From: Stutzerimonas stutzeri
GTDB taxonomy: Bacteria; Pseudomonadota; Gammaproteobacteria; Pseudomonadales; Pseudomonadaceae
Length of the DNA: 64,000 bases
Direction of reading: 5' to 3'
NCBI RefSeq assembly: GCF_002909485.1
Contig: NZ_PPXG01000006.1
Coordinates: 62,001 to 126,000, forward strand
A program made the position numbers and the translations under genes. Shown piece after piece: positions 55,169 to 64,000 of the stretch. The first letter of the stretch is position 1. Every line of letters starts with the position of its first letter. The notes under the pieces were generated by a model. It saw nothing but the letters and a program-made list of their open reading frames with translations, had not been told where the DNA came from and did not search any database.

Positions 55169-56170
55169 ATGAGCCTGCGCATTCCCCAGATCCGTTTCGA
55201 CGCCAGTGATTCGCTCGCCGCCCTGTGCAAGGCCGGTGGTGATGCGCTGCGTTTGAACGTACTACGTGCGCTGGCCAGCGATTCGTTCGGCGTTCTGGAG
55301 CTGGCACAGATCTTCGCCATCGGCCAATCGGGCATGAGCCATCACCTCAAGGTCATGACCCAGGCCGGCTTGCTGGCAACCCGCCGGGAAGGCAATGCGG
55401 TGTTCTATCGGCGTAGCCTGCCGCAGGCGGATAGCCTGGGCGGCAAGCTGCACGCGGCGCTGCTCGAGGAAGCCGACCGCCTGGAGCTACCGCGGGAGAT
55501 CGAAGCACGCATCGCCGCTGTCCACGCCCAGCGTAGCGCGGCCAGCGAGGATTTTTTCGCACGCATGGCCGACAGCTTTCAGGCTCGTCAGGACCTGATC
55601 GCCGGCTTGCCGCAGTACCGCGACAGCGTGGTGGCGCTTCTCGATGCACTGCACTTCGACGTCAGCGCCACGGCACTGGAGGTCGGCCCCGGCGATGGCA
55701 GCTTCCTGCCGGAGCTGGCGCGCCGTTTCGCACGCGTGGTGGCGCTGGACAACAGCCCGGCCATGCTCGATCTGGCCCGCGCGCGTTGCGAAGAGGCGGG
55801 GCTGGAAAACGTCGAGCTGAAGCTCGCCGACGCCCTGCATGATGACTGCCCGCCGGCCGACTGCGTGGTGTTGAACATGGTACTGCATCACTTGGCGGCG
55901 CCAGGCGAGGCAATGAAACAACTGGCACGGCTGGTGAACGCAGGCGGCAGTCTGCTGGTCACCGAGCTGTGCAGCCACAACCAGAGTTGGGCCAGGGAGG
56001 CCTGCGGCGATCTATGGTTGGGGTTCGAACAGGACGATCTGGCCCGTTGGGCCGATGCCGCGGGGCTCACGCCCGGCGAGAGTCTCTACATTGGTTTGAA
56101 GAACGGTTTTCAGATCCAGGCCCGGTACTTTTCCCGGTCCGCCGCTGATGACCGCCTCACCCACCGGTAA
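55169..56170 (+). CDS. ArsR-family regulator fused to a SAM-dependent methyltransferase domain (SahR-like)
   Basis: A 333-residue fusion. Residues about 20-90 form an ArsR winged helix (LRLNVLRALASDSFGVLELA then QIFAIGQSGMSHHLKVM). Residues about 160-290 form a class I methyltransferase fold with ALEVGPGDGSFLPELARRF and VVLNMVLHHLAAPGE. It precedes metK by 14 bp in the same operon. From knowledge of the methionine cycle, ArsR-type SahR regulators beside metK or ahcY respond to S-adenosylhomocysteine and repress the cycle. The methyltransferase domain could bind SAM or SAH as ligand rather than catalyse. Function as a repressor is inferred. Confidence 0.8.
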   Translation: MSLRIPQIRFDASDSLAALCKAGGDALRLNVLRALASDSFGVLELAQIFAIGQSGMSHHLKVMTQAGLLATRREGNAVFYRRSLPQADSLGGKLHAALLEEADRLELPREIEARIAAVHAQRSAASEDFFARMADSFQARQDLIAGLPQYRDSVVALLDALHFDVSATALEVGPGDGSFLPELARRFARVVALDNSPAMLDLARARCEEAGLENVELKLADALHDDCPPADCVVLNMVLHHLAAPGEAMKQLARLVNAGGSLLVTELCSHNQSWAREACGDLWLGFEQDDLARWADAAGLTPGESLYIGLKNGFQIQARYFSRSAADDRLTHR

Positions 56171-56184
56171 TAGGAAACCGATAG

Positions 56185-57375
<1,191 letters not shown>

Positions 57376-57396
57376 CAGCCCATGCGAAATGAAGAG

Positions 57397-57425
57397 CCCC
57401 GCCGGTGCAAGCCGAGCGGGGTTTT
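57397..57425 (+). terminator. Intrinsic terminator of metK
   Basis: CCCCGC (57397-57402) pairs with GCGGGG (57416-57421) across a 13-nt loop, followed by TTTTCTTTT. It lies 22 bp past the metK stop. Confidence 0.8.
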
Positions 57426-57616
57426 CTTTTAGCGCTATGGGCAGGCAAGGCAAGCGTTCAGCGAGCGTGCACACCAATTAGCCAACAACCAGGACCGCAT
57501 CACGAAAACGCCCGCTGCAGAGCCTTCCCCAGCGAAAGGCCAAACGCTATCATCGCCGCCCTTTCGAATGGACTCGATCGATCACATGCCGTGATCGGCT
57601 CTTACAGGAGGTTTTC

Positions 57617-57949
57617 ATGCGTATTTCCCATCTCTTCGGCTGCACCGCCCTTGTCCTCGCCAGCGCCTCGCTGCAGGCTGCCACCACTGACGTGCAGGCC
57701 AAGTGCGAACAGCAGCTGGCCGCCCAGCAAGGCAATCTGGAAACCGGCAAACTGCTTGGCCAGATGCTTGGCAACGAAAAGCTCAACAACGCGCTGAATC
57801 AGGTTGATGGCGGCTGCGCCCAGCTCAATGCTGACGGCCTGGCAGCCAACGCTGCTGGCGATGAAACCGCCGCGGTGAACGAGAAGGTCCAGGCCGTCAC
57901 CCAAGCCAAGGACGCAGTTCTCGGCCTGGGCAAGATGTTCGGCAAGTAA
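57617..57949 (+). CDS. Hypothetical exported protein
   Basis: A 110-residue protein with a signal peptide ending SLQA near residue 21, then a short, soluble, alanine/glutamine-rich helical protein with two cysteines (KCEQ and GCAQ) that could form a disulphide. The pattern LLGQMLGNEKLNNALNQVDG and the repeated alanine runs look like a small helical periplasmic protein. I do not recognise the family. AGGAGG lies just before the ATG. It is a single gene between two terminators. Confidence 0.65.
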   Translation: MRISHLFGCTALVLASASLQAATTDVQAKCEQQLAAQQGNLETGKLLGQMLGNEKLNNALNQVDGGCAQLNADGLAANAAGDETAAVNEKVQAVTQAKDAVLGLGKMFGK

Positions 57950-57967
57950 GCGTCGACGCCGTCATTG

Positions 57968-57994
57968 AAAACGCCCGCATCTGCGGGCGTTTTT
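57968..57994. terminator. Bidirectional terminator between the exported-protein gene and the ABC permease gene
   Basis: AAAACGCCCGC (57968-57978) pairs with GCGGGCGTTTT (57983-57993) across a 4-nt ATCT loop, with A and T runs on the two strands. It serves two convergent genes. Confidence 0.9.
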
Positions 57995-58003
57995 GTTTGC
58001 GGC

Positions 58004-58765
58004 CTAGTTCTTCAACCGATACCCGGTCTTGAATATCCACCAAACCGCCAGCAGGCAGGCGGCGAGGAAGCCAAGGATCATCGCCAGGCTGACGCCGACA
58101 CTGATGTCCGAAACACCGTAGAAGCTCCAGCGGAATCCGCTTATCAGATACACCACCGGATTGAACAACGTAATCTTCTGCCATAGCGGCGGCAGCATTT
58201 CGATGGAATAGAAGCTGCCGCCAAGGAAGGCCAGCGGCGTGACGATCAGCGCCGGGACTATCTGCAGCTTCTCCCAGCCGTCGGCCCAGATGCCGATGAT
58301 GAAGCCGAACAGGCAGAAGGTGATCGCCGTCAGCACCAGGAACAGCGCCATCATAAATGGGTGCTGGATCTGGTAGTCGACGAACAGGCGTGCCGTGAGG
58401 AGGATGATCACGCCGAGCACCAGCGACTTGGTCGCCGCTGCGCCGACATAACCGATAACGATCTCGACGTAAGAAACCGGCGCCGAGAGCACCTCGTAGA
58501 TGGTCCCGGAATAGCGTGGCATGTATATGCCAAACGAGGCATTGGAGATGCTCTCGGTCAGCAGCGCCATCATGATCAGGCCAGGAATGATGAAAGCCCC
58601 GTAGGGAATGCCGTGCATCGCTTCCATGCGCGCGCCGATGGCCGATCCGAAGACCACGAAGTACAGCGAAGTGGAGATCACCGGTGTGGCGATGCTCTGC
58701 AACAGGGTGCGCCAGGTGCGCGCCAGTTCGAACAGGTAGATCGCGCGGATCGCGTAGAAATTCAT
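58004..58765 (-). CDS. ABC-2 type exporter permease, YadH-like
   Basis: A 253-residue membrane protein with about six spans and an ABC-2 permease pattern. It starts [20 protein letters not shown] and has the [14 protein letters not shown] and [13 protein letters not shown] segments typical of the YadH/NodJ branch. [17 protein letters not shown] near 188 is also family-typical. The partner ATPase gene lies 13 bp upstream on the same strand, so the two form an exporter. The substrate is unknown. In several Pseudomonas such pairs are unlinked to any pathway genes, as here. Confidence 0.87.
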   Translation of the reverse strand: MNFYAIRAIYLFELARTWRTLLQSIATPVISTSLYFVVFGSAIGARMEAMHGIPYGAFIIPGLIMMALLTESISNASFGIYMPRYSGTIYEVLSAPVSYVEIVIGYVGAAATKSLVLGVIILLTARLFVDYQIQHPFMMALFLVLTAITFCLFGFIIGIWADGWEKLQIVPALIVTPLAFLGGSFYSIEMLPPLWQKITLFNPVVYLISGFRWSFYGVSDISVGVSLAMILGFLAACLLAVWWIFKTGYRLKN

Positions 58766-58778
58766 GCAGGTTTTTCCC

Positions 58779-59702
58779 TCAGCGACCGTGAACTAGGTTG
58801 ACGAAGATTTCCTCCAGCGAGCTCTGGCTCGACTGCAGGTCCTTGAAATCGATGCCGTGGGCAGCCAGGCGCTTGAGCAGCTCGGCGATGCCGGTGTCCT
58901 CATGCTGGGCGTCGAAGGTGAACACCAGCTGGTTGCCGGCATCGGTGAGTTCTAATGGATAGCTCGCCAGCTCTGCGGGAATCTCCGCCAAGGGACGCTG
59001 CAGATGCAGGGTCAGCTGCTTCTTGCCGAGCTTGTGCATAAGCTCGGCCTTGTCCTCGACAAGGATGATCTCGCCGCGGCTGATCACACCGATGCGGTCC
59101 GCCATTTCCTCGGCCTCCTCGATGTAATGGGTGGTGAGAATGATGGTCACACCGCGCTCGCGCAGACCGCGGACCATCTCCCACATGTCGCGGCGCAGCT
59201 CGACATCGACGCCGGCGGTGGGCTCGTCGAGAAACAGGATCGACGGTTCGTGGGACAACGCCTTGGCAATCATCACGCGACGCTTCATGCCGCCTGAGAG
59301 CTCCTGAATGCGTGCATTGCGCTTGTCCCAAAGGGACAGATCACGCAGCAGCCTCTCCAGAAAGGCATCGTCCGGCGCCTTGCCGAACAACCCGCGCGAA
59401 AAGCGCACCGTAGCCCAGACACTTTCGAAGCCTTCGTTGAACAACTCCTGCGGCACCAGCCCGATCTTCGAGCGTGCGGCGCGGTAGTCCTGGACGATGT
59501 CGTGACCGTCGACCAGCACGCGGCCAGTGCCCGGATTGACGATGCCGCAGATGATGCTGATCAGCGTGGTCTTGCCCGCGCCGTTAGGTCCGAGCAAGGC
59601 GAAGATTTCGCCCTTGCGGATGTCGAGGTCGATGCGTTTGAGCGCCGGATGGCCGGACGCGTAGGTCTTGGTGAGCTGCTCGATGGAGATCACTGGTTGC
59701 AC
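58779..59702 (-). CDS. ABC exporter ATP-binding protein, YadG-like
   Basis: A 307-residue ATPase. All nucleotide-binding motifs are visible: Walker [10 protein letters not shown] near 38, Q-loop near LVPQELFNE, signature LSGGMKRR near 135, Walker [12 protein letters not shown] near 154, and the switch histidine in [11 protein letters not shown] near 188. The C-terminal 80 residues form the accessory domain typical of the YadG/DrrA group. It is the first gene of a two-gene operon with the YadH-like permease. Confidence 0.92.
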   Translation of the reverse strand: MQPVISIEQLTKTYASGHPALKRIDLDIRKGEIFALLGPNGAGKTTLISIICGIVNPGTGRVLVDGHDIVQDYRAARSKIGLVPQELFNEGFESVWATVRFSRGLFGKAPDDAFLERLLRDLSLWDKRNARIQELSGGMKRRVMIAKALSHEPSILFLDEPTAGVDVELRRDMWEMVRGLRERGVTIILTTHYIEEAEEMADRIGVISRGEIILVEDKAELMHKLGKKQLTLHLQRPLAEIPAELASYPLELTDAGNQLVFTFDAQHEDTGIAELLKRLAAHGIDFKDLQSSQSSLEEIFVNLVHGR

Positions 59703-59863
59703 GGGCTCGTCTCTTCGAGGAAATCAGGGGGCAGAATTGTAGACCGGCAGCGGCTATTTTCGCTCAGCCGTAGGCAGTAATGATCGCGATCATAGCGACT
59801 GCGCGGCTGGGCACTCATGCTCACGGAACGCTGACATACAGAACATCAGCGATGAGGCCCAAG

Positions 59864-61192
59864 ATGAGACCGATAAAACTGACATACGTCGCCCTGTTCC
59901 TCGGACTGACCCTGCTGTGGCTGTTGGTCGACAGTTTTGTCATGACGCGCTATCAGTTCTGGCCGCTACGCAAGACGCTGGTCAACTACAGCGGCGTGCT
60001 CACCATGGGCGCCATGAGCGTTGCGATGGTATTGGCAGCCCGCCCAAGTAGGTTCGAGCATTTCTTCGATGGTCTGGACAAGACCTACCGACTGCACAAG
60101 TGGCTGGGCATCAGCGCGCTGGTGCTAGGGACATTGCACTGGGCGTGGGCGCAGATACCGAAATGGCTGGTCGGCTTTGGCTGGCTGGAAAAGCCGGCGC
60201 GACGCGGTGCGGCTCAGGTCAGCGAAGGTATAGCCGGAGTGCTACACGATTTTCACGGCATCGCCGAGGATATCGGTGAGTGGGCCTTCTATGCGGCGGC
60301 GGCGTTGCTCGTGCTGGCGCTGCTCAAGCGGTTTCCCTACCGCTGGTTCTTCAAAACGCACCGCTGGCTGGCGCTGGTCTATCTGGCGCTGGTGGTGCAT
60401 TCGGCAGTGTTGACGCCTCCGGCGTACTGGGCGTCGCCGCTGGGTCTGGTACTCGGTGTGATGATGGCTGCCGGGTCGGCAGCAGCCTATATCTCCCTGC
60501 TGCGCCGCATTGGCCGCAAGCATCAGGTGGTGGGGCGCATCGACCACCTCACCCATCATCGGGGCAACCATGTATTGCGTGTCGACATCGCCCTCGACGG
60601 CGCCTGGCCGGGGCATGAGGCCGGGCAATTCGCCTTCGTGACCTTCGACGAAAATGAAGGCCCTCATCCTTTCAGCCTGTCATCGGCATGGTGCAACGAT
60701 GGCAAGTTGGCCTTCTCGATCAAAGGCCTCGGTGATTACACCCGCACCCTGCCGGACACCCTGAAAGTGGGCGATCTGGTTAAGGTGGAAGGGCCCTATG
60801 GCTGCTTTGCCTTCCACAGCCATAAACCCCGACAAATCTGGATCGCCGGCGGCATCGGCATCGCACCGTTCATCGGCCGGCTGCAGGCGCTAGCCGAGCG
60901 CGGGGCGGGCAGCAACGTCGATCTTTTCTACTGCACCAGCGAACCGGATCAGGGCTTTATCGAGCGTGTCCGACAATTGGCGGAGCGCGCGCAGGTACAC
61001 CTGCACATGCTGGTCGCCAGCGAAGGCGAGCGCCTGACCCCCGAGCGGTTGCGCCAGTTGGCGCCGCAATGGCGGGAGAGCGATGTCTGGTTCTGCGGCC
61101 CGGCCGCATTCGGCCAGGCTTTGCGCAAGGACCTGCAGCACCACGGTTTGCCAGCCACGGATTTCCATCAGGAACTGTTCAGTATGCGCTGA
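59864..61192 (+). CDS. Ferric reductase-like flavocytochrome (ferredoxin reductase family)
   Basis: A 442-residue membrane flavoprotein. The N-terminal ~210 residues form a ferric reductase-like haem-binding membrane domain with about six spans and histidines in YRLHKWLGIS and KTHRWLALVYL and VVHSAV. The C-terminal part is a FAD/NAD domain with GQFAFVTFDENEGPHPFSLSS near 268, GPYGCFAFH near 320, and an NAD site IAGGIGIAPFIG near 336. The ATG after GAGGCCCAAG was chosen. An upstream ATG in frame is also possible. Electron acceptor unknown, perhaps iron or oxygen. Confidence 0.83.
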   Translation: MRPIKLTYVALFLGLTLLWLLVDSFVMTRYQFWPLRKTLVNYSGVLTMGAMSVAMVLAARPSRFEHFFDGLDKTYRLHKWLGISALVLGTLHWAWAQIPKWLVGFGWLEKPARRGAAQVSEGIAGVLHDFHGIAEDIGEWAFYAAAALLVLALLKRFPYRWFFKTHRWLALVYLALVVHSAVLTPPAYWASPLGLVLGVMMAAGSAAAYISLLRRIGRKHQVVGRIDHLTHHRGNHVLRVDIALDGAWPGHEAGQFAFVTFDENEGPHPFSLSSAWCNDGKLAFSIKGLGDYTRTLPDTLKVGDLVKVEGPYGCFAFHSHKPRQIWIAGGIGIAPFIGRLQALAERGAGSNVDLFYCTSEPDQGFIERVRQLAERAQVHLHMLVASEGERLTPERLRQLAPQWRESDVWFCGPAAFGQALRKDLQHHGLPATDFHQELFSMR

Positions 61193-61234
61193 CGCACGGC
61201 TTCGCTTCGCCGAGCCAGCGACAATAATAGGTAG

Positions 61235-62953
<1,719 letters not shown>

Positions 62954-63012
62954 GGGACTTTCGCCGCTCCGCGCGGTCGATAGGGGCTGGATAACAATTA
63001 TGGAGGCGAGGC

Positions 63013-63393
63013 ATGTCTTTGCGACATTGGCCCATTGCCCTGCTGATCGGCAGCACTGCCATCAGCCCGCTAGCCGCAGCGGCACCACAAGCCGAGACCC
63101 AATGCCACGAGCAACGCCAGTCCTTGCGTGCACAGCTGCAGCAGGCACGCCTGCTCGGCGACAAGCTGCGCCAGACGCAACTCAACGCCGAGCTGCAGTC
63201 TCTGACCGGAGAGTGCCAGGGCCTGGTAGCACTGCATCCACGACAGGTCGAATATGAGCACATCAACCGACAGGTGGAACGACGTGAGACGCTTTTACGT
63301 GAAGCACTGGGTACTGGCGACGCGCAACTGATCGAGCTGCGCCGCAATCAGTTGGCCAAGTCTCGAGAAAAACTCGACACGCTACGTCGCTGA
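63013..63393 (+). CDS. DUF1090-like exported helical protein
   Basis: A 126-residue exported protein with a signal peptide ending PLAAA near residue 23. The mature region is a long amphipathic helix-rich sequence (RQSLRAQLQQARLLGDKLRQ then LNAELQSLTGEC and a later VERRETLLREALGTG). It has two cysteines (TQCHEQ and GECQG). From memory it resembles DUF1090 proteins, which are exported coiled-coil-like proteins of unknown role. GGAGGCGAGGC precedes the ATG. It follows ligB after 59 bp in the same direction. Confidence 0.75.
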   Translation: MSLRHWPIALLIGSTAISPLAAAAPQAETQCHEQRQSLRAQLQQARLLGDKLRQTQLNAELQSLTGECQGLVALHPRQVEYEHINRQVERRETLLREALGTGDAQLIELRRNQLAKSREKLDTLRR

Positions 63394-63399
63394 CCCGCC

Positions 63400-63846
63400 T
63401 CAATAAGCGCGGAATTCCTTGTGGCAGGCTTCGCAGGCATCCTCGACTTGCTGAAAGGCCGGCGCCACGCTTTGTGCGGTGACGGATGCCGCGCGGGTTA
63501 CGTCGACCAGCTCAGCGGTAGTCGCCTCCAGTGCTCGGGCCATCTCGTTAAAGCGCTCCTGACGTTGCCAGACATCATCCCGCGCGTCGCTCTGCTTTTC
63601 CTTGACCTCGGGGTAGTGCTGCCAAGGCTGCCGCGAGAGCTCATCAAGTTTGACGGTGCCCGCGCTGAACGCCTCTACGTCGAAGGGAATGCGCCCGCGC
63701 AGCATGCCGCCAAGGTCTTCCTTGGTATCGAGCATCGCCTGATAGATCGCCTTGCGTTTGCCCAGCGGGGAATTGGGGTCGACCCGATCGCAGCCCGTCA
63801 GCGCCAGGACAGCAATCAGGGGCAGACTCAGCAGACTCAGCTTCAT
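63400..63846 (-). CDS. Lipoprotein cytochrome c'
   Basis: A 148-residue c-type cytochrome with the haem motif CEACH near the C-terminus (about 138-142). The upstream sequence has the four-helix pattern of cytochrome c' (family II), with conserved RKAIYQAM near 31. A lipobox LTGC (cysteine at 19) suggests it is anchored to a membrane, which is less usual for cytochrome c' and noteworthy. It would bind nitric oxide or act as an electron carrier. Convergent with the DUF1090-like gene, 6 bp away. Confidence 0.85.
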   Translation of the reverse strand: MKLSLLSLPLIAVLALTGCDRVDPNSPLGKRKAIYQAMLDTKEDLGGMLRGRIPFDVEAFSAGTVKLDELSRQPWQHYPEVKEKQSDARDDVWQRQERFNEMARALEATTAELVDVTRAASVTAQSVAPAFQQVEDACEACHKEFRAY

Positions 63847-63953
63847 GGTTCAACCACTCATAGGTGCAAAGCGCGGGATTATCCCCGCCCATGCACGGTT
63901 GAACAAATCAGTCGGACATTGACTTCGTCAGCAAAGATTGCCCGAGCAGTCCG

Positions 63954-64000
63954 CTAGCGCGACCAGTTGCCCCCCGCGCTCTCGCAATCGATCTTGGCCT
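63954..64000 (-). CDS. Possible C-terminal end of a gene extending beyond the window
   Basis: The last bases read on the reverse strand give AKIDCESAGGNWSR then a stop, open to the window edge. The CxxxGGxW pattern is common at the ends of small exported proteins. With so few residues this is only a candidate. Confidence 0.35.
   Translation of the reverse strand, partial: AKIDCESAGGNWSR

Noticed and set aside
63847..63953. Possible tRNA or small RNA at the window end
   Set aside because: No cloverleaf or conserved tRNA sequence could be traced. The region is short and unremarkable.

Overview
This window looks like a chromosomal segment of a Pseudomonadaceae bacterium, most likely the Pseudomonas stutzeri (Stutzerimonas) group. 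The reasons are high G+C throughout, dense coding, and a tkt-epd-pgk-fba block near an ArsR/methyltransferase-metK pair. A DUF3509-like small protein and a malate synthase G gene fit as well. No tRNA, rRNA, CRISPR array, transposase or prophage was seen.

Positions 1-20,300 form a sugar-acid catabolic region. Recognisable parts are 5-dehydro-4-deoxyglucarate dehydratase (kdgD, cut by the window start), glucarate dehydratase (gudD), a tripartite tricarboxylate-type transporter, a talarate/galactarate dehydratase-like enolase, uronate dehydrogenase (udh), an SMP-30 lactonase, a complete TRAP transporter, an EamA permease and a FadR-type GntR regulator. Together they would take glucuronate or galacturonate through aldaro-lactones and aldarates to 5-keto-4-deoxyglucarate and on to 2-oxoglutarate semialdehyde. 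Near-identical TCGTACAA-type motifs upstream of kdgD, udh and the GntR gene suggest one regulon. The block is split by a hipBA toxin-antitoxin pair and azlCD. A LysR gene inside it carries a 1-nt frameshift. A coupled SDR-trehalase pair follows.

Positions 20,400-33,400 hold rarD, an ACT-domain GcvR-like protein, glcB, and a chemoreceptor-porin-small phosphate-binding-like protein trio. Next come a cNMP/CBS/DUF294 signalling protein coupled to a DEDDh exonuclease and, convergently, a DUF4212 plus sodium:acetate-type symporter operon. A 120-bp tract with only 27 G/C bases and a gene-free stretch with palindromes follow (33,397-34,140).

Positions 34,100-46,100 hold a retropepsin-like protease with a TTG start, dbpA, a YccS-type membrane protein, an orphan solute-binding protein, a HI0933-family flavoprotein and small lipoproteins. 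They also hold a protoglobin-PAS-GGDEF-EAL sensor, a hemerythrin, a methyltransferase and a receiver-only response regulator.

Positions 46,100-57,400 are the central-carbon and methionine-cycle block: fba, two small lipoproteins, pgk, epd, tkt, then (ArsR-methyltransferase)-metK. Between tkt and the metK operon lies a LysR / Fe(II)-2-oxoglutarate oxygenase / LysE cassette, the best candidate for an undescribed function: an amino-acid hydroxylase with its own exporter. A perfect 30-bp palindrome precedes the ArsR-methyltransferase gene.

Positions 57,600-64,000 contain a small exported protein, a YadGH-type ABC exporter, a ferric-reductase-like flavocytochrome, ligB with an N-terminal export/lipobox-like signal, a DUF1090-like protein, a lipoprotein cytochrome c' and possibly the tail of one further gene.
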